64,000 nt of DNA from an uncultured Alphaproteobacteria bacterium. GTDB taxonomy: Bacteria; Pseudomonadota; Alphaproteobacteria; Geminicoccales; Geminicoccaceae. The stretch covers positions 124,001-188,000 of the forward strand of contig CALBAK010000026.1 in assembly GCA_937926445.1 (NCBI GenBank). Reading direction: 5' to 3'. The notes under the pieces are model-generated. The model ran no database searches. It had not been told where the DNA came from and saw only the letters and a list, made by a program, of their open reading frames with translations. Positions 55,225 through 63,183 of the stretch are shown here, piece after piece (position 1 is the first letter of the stretch; each line of letters begins with the position of its first letter). Made by a program: the position numbers and the translations under genes.

Positions 55225-56055
55225 CGACGCCGCCCACGTGACACACCCGATACACGAGGCGGCACGCGCGGGGGAGGCCGGTCTCCCTCGCGAGCTTCGG
55301 CCCCGTCCCATCAGGCCCGCCGATTTCTTCGAGGAGTCCGTGCGGGTGCGTGGGCCCGTCGCCCGGATCCTCGAGGTGGCTGCCGAGGGTGGGGCGATCG
55401 TGCCCTCGGCGAGCTCCGGGATCGTGGTCACCGCGGTGAACCGCCGGGTCGGTCCCGGGCGGCGGTTACCCGTCCTGCCGGCCGACTCGCCTCGGAACTC
55501 TATGCCTGGCGGCGGCCCGTGCCCGAGCAGAAAGGCGAGCTCGTGACGGTCGAGGCCGGCCCGGACGGCGATCTCGCGGTCGGGGTCCTCGCCGCACTCG
55601 ACGAGCGGCCGACCGTTGCCGCCCTGCCGCAGGTCGGCCGAACCGACGGACGGCTCGTCGATCTCGAGCGGGTGGGGGCGCCCTGCCGTGTCCTCGGGAC
55701 GGCACTCGTGTTCGATCGCACCCGGCCGTCGGGAGCCGTGCCGCTCGATCTCGGCCGCGTGCGGCCTGCCTTCGCCGTCGCCGAGACCCGCAAACGGCTG
55801 CTCGACCCCTGCGGAGTATTCGACCGGGAGCTTTCGGCCCGGCTCGAGACTGTGGGTTTTCGACCCTGCCCGAAGGGCTGCGCGGGCCGCATTTCCCGAG
55901 CGTGCGACTGACCGAGAGGACGCCCGCCGATTCGGTCGACGGGCTCGTCCGGGCGGGCGTGCTCGTCTCGAGGCGGGGCGATCCGCTCCGAGCGGACCCG
56001 CACCTCTACGACGACCGCAGCCACATCGAGCGGCTCACGGCCGTCCCCGCATCGT
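55225..56055 (+). pseudogene. Remnant of a PLP class V aminotransferase
   Basis: Family sequence is spread over three frames. Frame 2 (to about 55482): RPADFFEESVRVR and IVPSASSGIVVTAVNRRVGPG. Frame 1 (about 55482-55860): ELYAWRRPVPEQ, ERPTVAALPQVGRTDGRLVD and ETRKRLLDPCGVF, which still has the PLP lysine. Frame 3 (from about 55870): LPEGLRGPHFPSVRL and VLVSRRGDPLRADPHLYDDR. The portion that should link the last two blocks, well over 100 residues, is gone. Two frame changes and an internal deletion make it non-functional. Confidence 0.75.
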
Positions 56056-56123
56056 GCGCACCGAGCTCACGGCAGCGGCTCCGGCACGAGTCGCTCGGGG
56101 CGGAGCGGCCGAGCTCGGCCGGG

Positions 56124-57269
56124 TCAAAAGAGGATCGTTCGATCGAGCTCGCGCAGGACCGAATCGAGCCTGACGCCGAGCAGGAGGACCTCCTGGATCG
56201 CCGCGTCGGTCCCGTCGAGATCGATCAGCACGGAAGCGCCGAGGTCGAGGAAGCGGACCCGGTCGCGGTCGCCACCGAACCCGGTGAAGTCGAGGATGTC
56301 GTGCCCCGGCTCGTAATCGTGTACCGTGTCCCGCCCGCTGTTCGGGCCGAATCGGAACACGTCGCGGCCTCGGACGAGCGCCGGGTCGGCGCCCGGATCG
56401 ATGACGTCGCCGTAGAGCTGATCGTCGCCGGGGCCCCCGTCCAGCAGGTCTGCTCCGCAGAGCAGGGGACCTTCGGCCGATGCTACGTCACCGACCAACA
56501 GATCGTTGCCCGCTCCGCCGAACAGTCGGTCGTCGCCGCAGCTCACCGCATCGGCCGCGAGCAGGGCGTCGCCGACCAGGAAGTCGTCACCGCTGCCGCC
56601 CACGAGGCGGTCGTGCCCGCCGCGGGTCGCACCGCGCATGACCTGGGCGTCGCCGTAGAGCTCGTCGCCCCCGCGTCCACCGAAAAGCCGGTCGTTCCCG
56701 CCCCGCGCGCGGTCCAGGAGCACTTCACCGTCGCCGATCAACAGATCGAAACGAGTGCCCCCGTGGATCCGATCGTCACCCCCGCGGCTCTCGTCGAGCA
56801 GGAAACGCGCGTCGCCGTAGAGAAAGTCGAAGCCGCGAGCACCCAAGAGCAGATCCCGACCACCGCGGGCCGCGCCTTCGAGCGTCTGCGCGTCGCCCGC
56901 GGCGAGATCGTCGCCTTCGCCGAGCCTCAGTCGATCGTGACCGCCCCGCCCGGCGCCGCGGATCTGGTGGGCGTCGCCGAACACGAGGTCCGGCCCCGGC
57001 CCGGCGAGGATTCGATCGGAAGCCCCACGGCCGACCCCGTCGATCACCCATGCATCGCCCAGCACCAGATCCGACCCGTCGAGGGCGAGGATCGTGTCGC
57101 GGCCGGCCCGCCCGATCGCGAGGACGAGACCGTTGTCGGGAAAGGCGGCCCGGTTCTCGGCAGCGAAGGGATCGCCCAGGATCTCGTCGTTCTCGGTCGT
57201 ACCGACCAACCGCTCGACACGACTGGCGCCCGACTGTCGTCCTCGTCCCTTTCCGATGATGACCGCCAT
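56124..57269 (-). CDS. RTX-type protein of nine 27-residue repeats
   Basis: 381 aa. No signal peptide. Residues 53-295 are nine consecutive units of exactly 27 residues, consensus RGGxDRLxGGxGxDxLxGDAxxxxxxx. The tail (FRFGPNSGRDTVHDYEPGHDILDF) is the usual C-terminal cap of haemolysin-type calcium-binding proteins. Type I secretion and calcium-induced folding in the medium are expected. No enzymatic domain is present. Confidence 0.88.
   Translation of the reverse strand: MAVIIGKGRGRQSGASRVERLVGTTENDEILGDPFAAENRAAFPDNGLVLAIGRAGRDTILALDGSDLVLGDAWVIDGVGRGASDRILAGPGPDLVFGDAHQIRGAGRGGHDRLRLGEGDDLAAGDAQTLEGAARGGRDLLLGARGFDFLYGDARFLLDESRGGDDRIHGGTRFDLLIGDGEVLLDRARGGNDRLFGGRGGDELYGDAQVMRGATRGGHDRLVGGSGDDFLVGDALLAADAVSCGDDRLFGGAGNDLLVGDVASAEGPLLCGADLLDGGPGDDQLYGDVIDPGADPALVRGRDVFRFGPNSGRDTVHDYEPGHDILDFTGFGGDRDRVRFLDLGASVLIDLDGTDAAIQEVLLLGVRLDSVLRELDRTILF
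56385..57113 (-). repeat. Nine-unit, 81-base-period coding repeat
   Basis: Nine in-frame units of 81 bases encoding 27 residues each, with no insertion or deletion between units. The most conserved positions are the RGG/D start, the GGxGxD core and the GDA end; the last seven residues vary. Three nonapeptide turns per unit would fit a beta roll. Confidence 0.85.
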
Positions 57270-57464
57270 GACGCCGCAGTCGATCCCTCGCTCTCTCGAT
57301 CATGCACGCGACGCCGCGACCATGATCGATGGCCGCGCCCCGCGAAAGCGCTCATACCCTGCGGTAACGGGACGCAGCCGAGCATGCGAATAACGATTGC
57401 GTCAGTCGCTCTCCGGTCGGTCGAGCGCACCAACAGCGCCTCGGCCCGGCCGCGGCCTTCGGGC

Positions 57465-57947
57465 TCAGCGGATCTCGAGGTCGGCGCGCCTGCCCTCGTA
57501 GCGGCAATAGCCCTCGTACGTGCGGCCGCGGCGGCGTAGCCCGAGTGTCATGCGGATCGAATCGCCGACCCGGCGCACGTCGTTCGTGCCGCGGACTTCG
57601 TAGCCACGGTCGACCGCCTCGTCTCGGCAGGCCTCGCGGGCACGGGCGACCCGGTCGCCTTCGGCCTCGCCGGCGCGGCTCACGCTGAGCCGGACCCGCC
57701 GGCTGCCCCGGTCGTAGGTACAGGTCCCGCGGTAGGCTCGGCCGTCGCGACGGGCGTTCATGTCGACCAAGACGCTGTCGCCGACGCCGGTGGGCGAGGT
57801 GTCGGCCGAGATCTCGCGGAAACCCTCGGCGCGCGCCCCGGCGCGGCACTCCTCCTCGGCACGGTTGGCTGCGCCCGGCGGCACGGTCGTGCAGCCGGCG
57901 AGGGCGAGGCCGGCGACGGTCAGGGATCTCGGCCCGGCGATGGGCAT
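57465..57947 (-). CDS. Putative lipoprotein with duplicated halves
   Basis: 160 aa. Lipobox LALAGC puts the acylated cysteine at C19. Residues 34-89 and 107-160 are copies of one unit: CR-A, G[FY], D-VGDS, a basic patch, then GR-Y-G-C-Y and an arginine-rich end. Two cysteines per unit may form a disulfide. I recognise no family; outer-membrane or periplasmic lipoprotein is the most that can be said. Confidence 0.75.
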   Translation of the reverse strand: MPIAGPRSLTVAGLALAGCTTVPPGAANRAEEECRAGARAEGFREISADTSPTGVGDSVLVDMNARRDGRAYRGTCTYDRGSRRVRLSVSRAGEAEGDRVARAREACRDEAVDRGYEVRGTNDVRRVGDSIRMTLGLRRRGRTYEGYCRYEGRRADLEIR

Positions 57948-58086
57948 GGTACGCTGTTTCCCTGGTTCGCGGCGATCGCCCCTGGTTCGGGGCGATCGAA
58001 CGAGCGCCCTTAGCCGTGGCGGCGGGCCCGTGCAACTCCTCGGTGGCGATCTGTGCTACGCAGCCCGGGGAGTCCAACCTCGGGGC

Positions 58087-58115
58087 GTGACCGGCGGCTC
58101 AATTCGCGTTATAGT
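58087..58115 (+). promoter_or_regulatory. Candidate sigma70-type promoter of trxC
   Basis: GTGACC (58087-58092) and TATAGT (58110-58115) are separated by 17 bases. The -10 box is close to consensus, the -35 box only in its TGAC core. It lies about 72 bases before the trxC ATG in an otherwise GC-rich gap (57948-58187). Confidence 0.45.
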
Positions 58116-58187
58116 TGAAACATGCCTCGATCGATCTTCAAGTCGCGCCCCGTCCACCCCATTTCCGGCGAAGCTGGGGAGGGGGGC

Positions 58188-58625
58188 ATGGCTGGCGCGC
58201 GGCACGTCGTCTGCCCGGCCTGCGGGACCGTCAACAGGGTGCCGGTGGACCGGCCGGCCGAAGCCGCGCGCTGCGGACGTTGCCGAGCTCGCCTGTTCGA
58301 GGGCCGGCCGATCGCGCTCTCCGCCGAGACCTTGGTGCTGCATCGCGACCGCTCGGATCTGCCGCTCCTGGTGGATTTCTGGGCCCCCTGGTGCGGGCCC
58401 TGTCGGGCGATGGCACCGGTGATCGAGCAGGCGGCCGCGCGGCTCGAGCCACGGGTGCGGGTCGCCAAGCTCGACATCGAGGCCGAGCCGGGCCCGGCCG
58501 AAGCGCTCGGCATCCGCACGATCCCGACCCTCGTTCTGTTCGTGGGCGGCCGCGAGCGGGCGCGGACCAGCGGCGCGATGCCCCTGCCGCAGCTCCTCGC
58601 CTGGGTCGAGCGGGCGCTCGCATGA
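58188..58625 (+). CDS. trxC: Thioredoxin 2 (TrxC) with zinc-binding N-terminus
   Basis: 145 aa from ATG 58188 with GGGGAGGGGGGC upstream. N-terminal zinc ribbon C9/C12 and C29/C32 (CPAC, CGRC), then the thioredoxin fold with the redox site WCGPC (C69, C72) and the cis-proline TIPTLVLF. Cytoplasmic disulfide reductase; zinc loss regulates TrxC under oxidative stress in E. coli. Its stop overlaps the next start as ATGA. Confidence 0.94.
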   Translation: MAGARHVVCPACGTVNRVPVDRPAEAARCGRCRARLFEGRPIALSAETLVLHRDRSDLPLLVDFWAPWCGPCRAMAPVIEQAAARLEPRVRVAKLDIEAEPGPAEALGIRTIPTLVLFVGGRERARTSGAMPLPQLLAWVERALA

Positions 58626-59356
58626 GCCCGGTCCCGCCGGTCGCCCGGCTCGCCGAAACGGCACCGCTCGCCCGCAGGCTCGAGCGGATCGACCTTTTCG
58701 GCGGGCTCGACGAGCGGGGGATCGCGGCCGTACTGCCGGCCGTGCGGGTCCGACACTACGAGGCCGGGCAGGCGATCGTCGGCCGGCTCGATTCCGGCCG
58801 GGAGGTCTATTTCGTGCTCTCCGGCAAGGTCCGCGTAGCCATGTTCGCCGAGAGCGGCCGCGAGGTTGCATTCCGTGATCTCGCGGCCGGCTCGAGCTTC
58901 GGCGAGATCGCGGCGATCGACGGCGAGCCGCGCTCGGCGGACGTGGTGGCGCTCGAGGATTCCCTGATCGGGACCATGAGCGCCGCCGACTTCTGGGCCG
59001 TCTTGCGGCGCGAACCGGCGGTCACCGAGGCGACGCTCAAGAAACTCGCCCGGCTCGTGCGTGCCTTGAGCCAGCGGATCTACGAGTTCGCGAGCCCGGT
59101 CCCGGCGCGGATCTGCGCCGAGCTCCTGCGCCTCGCCGGGCTCGAGGGGGGCGGTCGGGGACCCGGCCGCATCGCCCCGCCGCCCAAGCACGCCGACATC
59201 GCCGCCAAGGTCAGCACCCATCGCGAAGCGGTGAGCCGCGTCCTGAGCGAGCTCACCCGCCGCGGCGTGCTCGCCAAGGGCCGCGGCGAGATCCTCGTCA
59301 AGGACCCGGCCGTTCTCGAGCGCTACGCCCAAGGCGTCGAGCGCCTGCTCGATTGA
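58622..59356 (+). CDS. Crp/Fnr-family regulator
   Basis: 244 aa from ATG 58622 (ATGA overlap with trxC). cAMP-binding-like domain (SGREVYFVLSGKVRVAMF, FGEIAAIDGEPRSADVVA) with the phosphate-cassette pattern GEIA near that of true CRP proteins, long dimer helix, and a winged HTH with STHREAVSRVLSEL. No cysteine cluster. Coupling to trxC suggests a redox or stress link; ligand unknown. It is a different subfamily from the regulator at 6608. Confidence 0.87.
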   Translation: MSPVPPVARLAETAPLARRLERIDLFGGLDERGIAAVLPAVRVRHYEAGQAIVGRLDSGREVYFVLSGKVRVAMFAESGREVAFRDLAAGSSFGEIAAIDGEPRSADVVALEDSLIGTMSAADFWAVLRREPAVTEATLKKLARLVRALSQRIYEFASPVPARICAELLRLAGLEGGGRGPGRIAPPPKHADIAAKVSTHREAVSRVLSELTRRGVLAKGRGEILVKDPAVLERYAQGVERLLD

Positions 59357-59362
59357 GCCGGC

Positions 59363-60346
59363 TCAATCCGGCAGACAACCCGCCACTTGTGCTCGCAGCC
59401 GGACGAGCGCGTGCACCGTCTCGATTGTCGGCACCTCGAGCCCCACGAGCCCGGCCATCTCGATCACCGCGCCGACCAGTGCCCCGATCTCCATCGGCCG
59501 GCCGCGTTCGAGGTCCTGCAGCATGGAGGTCTTGTGGGCGCCGACCGCGGCCGCGCCTTCGATCCGCTTGTCGACGTCGATCGCAAAGCGTACGCCGAGC
59601 CGCTCGGCGACCGCCTGCGCCTCGAGCATCATGGCGCGCGCCACGGCCCGTGTGCCGGCATCGGCACAGAGCCGGTCGAGCGTGGCATGGGTGAGCGCAC
59701 TCAACGGATTGAAGGCGAGATTGCCCCACAGCTTGACCCAGATCTCGTCGCGGATCCGCGGTCGGACGGGCGCTTTGAGGCCGGCGCTCACGAGCGCTTT
59801 CGCGAGCGCCTCGACCCGGGCCGTGCGCTCGCCCGTCGGCTCGCCGAGCGAGAACCGGTCGCCCTCGACCAGGCGCACCACCCCGGGCTCGTCGACCTCG
59901 ACCGCGGGATAGACCACGCAGCCGATCGCCCGCTTCGGGTCGAGCCGCTCCCAGATCCTTCCGCCCGGATCGACGCTCTCGAGCCTCTTGTCGAACCACG
60001 GCCCCTCGAGCCCGTGGAAGTACCACCAGGGCACCCCGTTGACCGCCCACACGAAGGCGGTCTCGGGGCCCATGAGCGCCTCGAGGGCGGGGATCGCGGG
60101 GCCGATCTGGTGCGCCTTCAAGGTCACGATCACATGGTCCTGCGGACCGAGCTCGCGCGCATCCGCACTCGCCCGCGGCCGGGTCGTGATCCGCTCGCCC
60201 TGGGCCAAGAGCACGAGGCCCTGGCTGCGGATCGCCTCGAGATGCGGGCCGCGGGCCACGAGCGAGACCTCGTGCTCGCCCTTTTGCGCGAGCCGGGCGG
60301 CTAGATAACCGCCGATCGCGCCCGCCCCGAAGACACAGATCCGCAT
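59363..60346 (-). CDS. Ketopantoate reductase (PanE/ApbA) family protein
   Basis: 327 aa. N-terminal NAD(P) loop CVFGAGAIGGYLAARLA, then the 6-phosphogluconate-dehydrogenase-like helical C-terminus with EIWVKLWGNLAFNPLSALT and KTSMLQDLERGRPMEIGAL. The lysine and asparagine of that region are those used in ketopantoate reduction, but the family includes many 2-keto acid reductases. It starts at the base where the acyl-CoA ligase stops, so the two are co-translated and may act on related substrates. Confidence 0.85.
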   Translation of the reverse strand: MRICVFGAGAIGGYLAARLAQKGEHEVSLVARGPHLEAIRSQGLVLLAQGERITTRPRASADARELGPQDHVIVTLKAHQIGPAIPALEALMGPETAFVWAVNGVPWWYFHGLEGPWFDKRLESVDPGGRIWERLDPKRAIGCVVYPAVEVDEPGVVRLVEGDRFSLGEPTGERTARVEALAKALVSAGLKAPVRPRIRDEIWVKLWGNLAFNPLSALTHATLDRLCADAGTRAVARAMMLEAQAVAERLGVRFAIDVDKRIEGAAAVGAHKTSMLQDLERGRPMEIGALVGAVIEMAGLVGLEVPTIETVHALVRLRAQVAGCLPD

Positions 60347-61881
60347 CAGGCGAGCCCCAACCTCTGGGCGAGCCCGATCCGCTGCAGCTTACCCGTCGCA
60401 CCCTTGGGGATCTCTTGGAGGATCACGACCCGGCGTGGCACCTTGAAGTCGGCGAGCCGGCTCGCGGCGAAGGCGCGGATCTCCTGCTCGCTGGCACTCG
60501 CCCCCTCCTTGAGGACGACCGCGGCACCCACCTCCTCGCCGAGCTTCTCGTGCGGGATCGCGAAGGTCACGCACTGGGCCACCGCGGGATGGTCCATGAG
60601 CACCTCGTCGACCTCGAGCGGGCTCACCTTCTCCCCACCCCGATTGATGATCTCCTTGAGCCTCCCGGTCAGCCGCAGATAGCCGTCGCTGTCGAACATG
60701 CCCTCGTCACCGGTCCGGAACCAGCGCCGCCCCTCGGCCTCGAAGAAGGCCGTGGCGTTGGCCTCCGGATTGGCCTCGTAGCCCCGCGTCACGTTCGGGC
60801 CCGAGATCACCACTTCGCCGGTCTCGTCGGGCCCCCGCAGCACGGGGGCGAGCGGATCGGCGATGCGCACGAGCGGCCCCGCCGGAAGGCCCACCGAGCC
60901 CGGTTTGCGCAGCGCGGGCGGCAGCGGGTTGCTCGTCATCTGATGCGCCGCCTCGGTCATGCCGTAGCTCTCGATCACCGGGCAGCGGAAGGTCGCCTCG
61001 AGGGCCCGCATCACCTGCGGCGGCAGCGAGGCCGAGCTCGAGCGAATGAGCCGAAGCTCCGCCCGGGCCACCGATTCGGGGTTGCGCTCGGCCCGCGCCA
61101 GGATCGCCTGGTGCATGGTCGGCACGGCGGTGTACCAGCTGGGCTTCGCCTCCTCGAGCCAGGCGAAGAAACGCAGCGCGTTGAAGCCCGGGGTGCAGAA
61201 GACCGACCCGCCGGCGGCGAGCGAGGCGAGCACCGCGGCCACCAGCCCGTGGATGTGGAAGAGCGGCATGATGTTGAGGCAGCGGTCGGCGGGGTGGAGC
61301 GAGAGGGTCCGGCCGATGTGCCGCGCCGAGGCCACGAGGTTGGCGTGGCTCAACGGCACGAGCTTGGGCCGGCTCGTCGTGCCGGAGGTATGGAGGAGGA
61401 GGGCCGTCGCCTCGGCGATCGGCCGGGGCTCGACCGGAGGGGCGTCGCCCAGGGTGAAGCGGCCCGCCTCGCCGCCGTCCGGCACGGCGAGTCGGAGGAT
61501 CGCCATGCCGCGCAGCTCCGCGACCCGCACCGCGGGGCCCTGCTCCTCGGCGGTCACGACGACGGCCTTCGCCCGCAGGTCGTCGAGGTAGAAGTCGAGC
61601 TCCTCCTCGCGGTAGGCAGGGTTCAGGGGGGCCGTGGCGGCGGCGCAGGCGAGGGTGAGAAAGGCGGTCGCCGCCTCGGGCCCGTTCGGCAGGACGATCG
61701 CCACCCGATCCTCGGGGCCGATGCCTTGCGCGCGAAGGACACCCGTGACCCCTGGCAACATCCCCCGCAGCCGGCCGAAGGTGAGCGCCGGCCGGCCCGG
61801 TGCCAGGATCGCGGGTGCGTCTGCCGCACCGTGCCCCAACAGCTCCAGGATCGTCCCTTCCCTCGTGCCCGCCATGATCAC
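60346..61881 (-). CDS. AMP-forming acyl-CoA synthetase, oxalate-CoA-ligase-like
   Basis: 511 aa (ATG 61881, or 61875). AMP-binding signature LLLHTSGTTSRPKLVPLSH near 165, then ESYGMTEAAHQMTSNPLPP, WFRTGDEGMFDSDGYLRLTGR and the catalytic lysine in PKGATGKLQR near the end. The pattern RCLNIMPLFHIHGLVAAVL with YTAVPTMHQAILAR recalls the AAE3/oxalyl-CoA synthetase branch. The true substrate is open. TGATG junction with the reductase gene. Confidence 0.87.
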   Translation of the reverse strand: MIMAGTREGTILELLGHGAADAPAILAPGRPALTFGRLRGMLPGVTGVLRAQGIGPEDRVAIVLPNGPEAATAFLTLACAAATAPLNPAYREEELDFYLDDLRAKAVVVTAEEQGPAVRVAELRGMAILRLAVPDGGEAGRFTLGDAPPVEPRPIAEATALLLHTSGTTSRPKLVPLSHANLVASARHIGRTLSLHPADRCLNIMPLFHIHGLVAAVLASLAAGGSVFCTPGFNALRFFAWLEEAKPSWYTAVPTMHQAILARAERNPESVARAELRLIRSSSASLPPQVMRALEATFRCPVIESYGMTEAAHQMTSNPLPPALRKPGSVGLPAGPLVRIADPLAPVLRGPDETGEVVISGPNVTRGYEANPEANATAFFEAEGRRWFRTGDEGMFDSDGYLRLTGRLKEIINRGGEKVSPLEVDEVLMDHPAVAQCVTFAIPHEKLGEEVGAAVVLKEGASASEQEIRAFAASRLADFKVPRRVVILQEIPKGATGKLQRIGLAQRLGLA

Positions 61882-61976
61882 CGCCTCCGCGCTGCGCGCC
61901 GGATCAAGCCGGTTTGCGCGGCAGCCGGCAAGACTATGTCTCGTCGAGGAAGGCCCCGTTCGCTCGGAGAGTCCCG

Positions 61977-63152
61977 ATGTCCCGCTCCGCGCTCCTGGTC
62001 CTGCCGCTTCTCGCCGGCTTCGTGAGCTTCGCCACCTCCTGCAACGGCCTCCATGTCGGCGCCGGTACGACCTCGCTCGCCGCCGAGGCGCCGATCCTCT
62101 TCGAGGATGCCGGCACCCGGCTGCGCGTCGAGCCGATCGCGGGCCCCCTCGAACATCCCTGGGGCATGGCCTTCCTGCCGGGTGGGGGGATGCTCGTCAC
62201 CGAGCGGCCGGGCCGGCTGCGGCTGATCGACGAGGCCGGCCGGCTCGACCCCAAGCCGGTCGCGGGCGTGCCCGAGGTCTGGGCCCGGGGCCAGGGCGGG
62301 CTCTTGGACGTCGCCCTGGCGCCCGACTTCGCCACCAGCCGGCTCGTCTACCTGTCCTACGCCGCCCCGGTCGGCACCGGTGCGGCCACCCGGGTGGCCC
62401 GTGGCCGGCTGGTCGACGGTCGGCTCGAGGGCGTCGAGATCGTGCTGACCGCCGATCCGCCCGGCGATACCGGCCGGCATTTCGGCTCGCGCCTGGTCTT
62501 CGGCCGCGACGGCAAGCTCTACGTATCGACCGGCGACCGCGGCCGAATGGAGCGCGCCCAGAAGCTCGACGATCTCGCCGGCACCATCATCCGGGTCGAA
62601 CCGGACGGCCGGATCCCGCCCGACAACCCCTTCGTGGGCCGGCCCGGCGTGCGGCCGGAGATCTGGGCCTACGGAATCCGCAACGCCCAGGGCATGGCGT
62701 TGAACCCCTGGACCGGCGAGCTCTTCGAGCACGAGCACGGGCCGAGGGGCGGCGACGAGCTCAACGTCGTCGAAAAGGGGGCCAATTACGGCTGGCCGCT
62801 CGTCACCCACGGGGTCGACTATACCGGCCTGCCGATCGGCCGCGGCAAGACCATGCCCGGTGTCACCGACCCGCTCTGGGTCTGGGTCCCCTCGATCGCG
62901 CCCTCGGGCATGGCCTTCTACGACGCCGACCGGATTCCGGGCTGGAAAGGCAGCCTGCTCGTGGGCGCGCTCGCCGCCCAGATGCTCGTCCGCCTCGAGC
63001 TCGACGGCCGCAGGGTCGGGAAGGAGCATCGCTTGCTCCAGGGCCAGCTCGGCCGCATCCGCGACGTCCGGGTCGGCCCCGACGGGCTCGTCTACCTCTT
63101 GACCGACGAGGCGCGGGGCGCGCTCTGGCGGCTCGGCCCCGCTTCCGGCTGA
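61977..63152 (+). CDS. PQQ-dependent aldose sugar dehydrogenase-like protein (YliI/GDH-B family)
   Basis: 391 aa from ATG 61977. A signal peptide with a possible lipid-attachment cysteine (FATSCNG) precedes a six-bladed propeller with HPWGMAFLPGGGMLVTERPGRL, GGLLDVALAPDF, GDRGRMERAQKLDDLAG and NAQGMALNPWTGELFEHEHGPRGGDELN. The HEHGPRGGDE stretch carries calcium/PQQ contacts in the family. Periplasmic oxidation of aldoses with electrons to the respiratory chain is expected. It is divergent from the ligase gene at 61881. Confidence 0.9.
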   Translation: MSRSALLVLPLLAGFVSFATSCNGLHVGAGTTSLAAEAPILFEDAGTRLRVEPIAGPLEHPWGMAFLPGGGMLVTERPGRLRLIDEAGRLDPKPVAGVPEVWARGQGGLLDVALAPDFATSRLVYLSYAAPVGTGAATRVARGRLVDGRLEGVEIVLTADPPGDTGRHFGSRLVFGRDGKLYVSTGDRGRMERAQKLDDLAGTIIRVEPDGRIPPDNPFVGRPGVRPEIWAYGIRNAQGMALNPWTGELFEHEHGPRGGDELNVVEKGANYGWPLVTHGVDYTGLPIGRGKTMPGVTDPLWVWVPSIAPSGMAFYDADRIPGWKGSLLVGALAAQMLVRLELDGRRVGKEHRLLQGQLGRIRDVRVGPDGLVYLLTDEARGALWRLGPASG

Positions 63153-63183
63153 GGAGGGCTGCCTCGACCGCATTTGTCGGATC

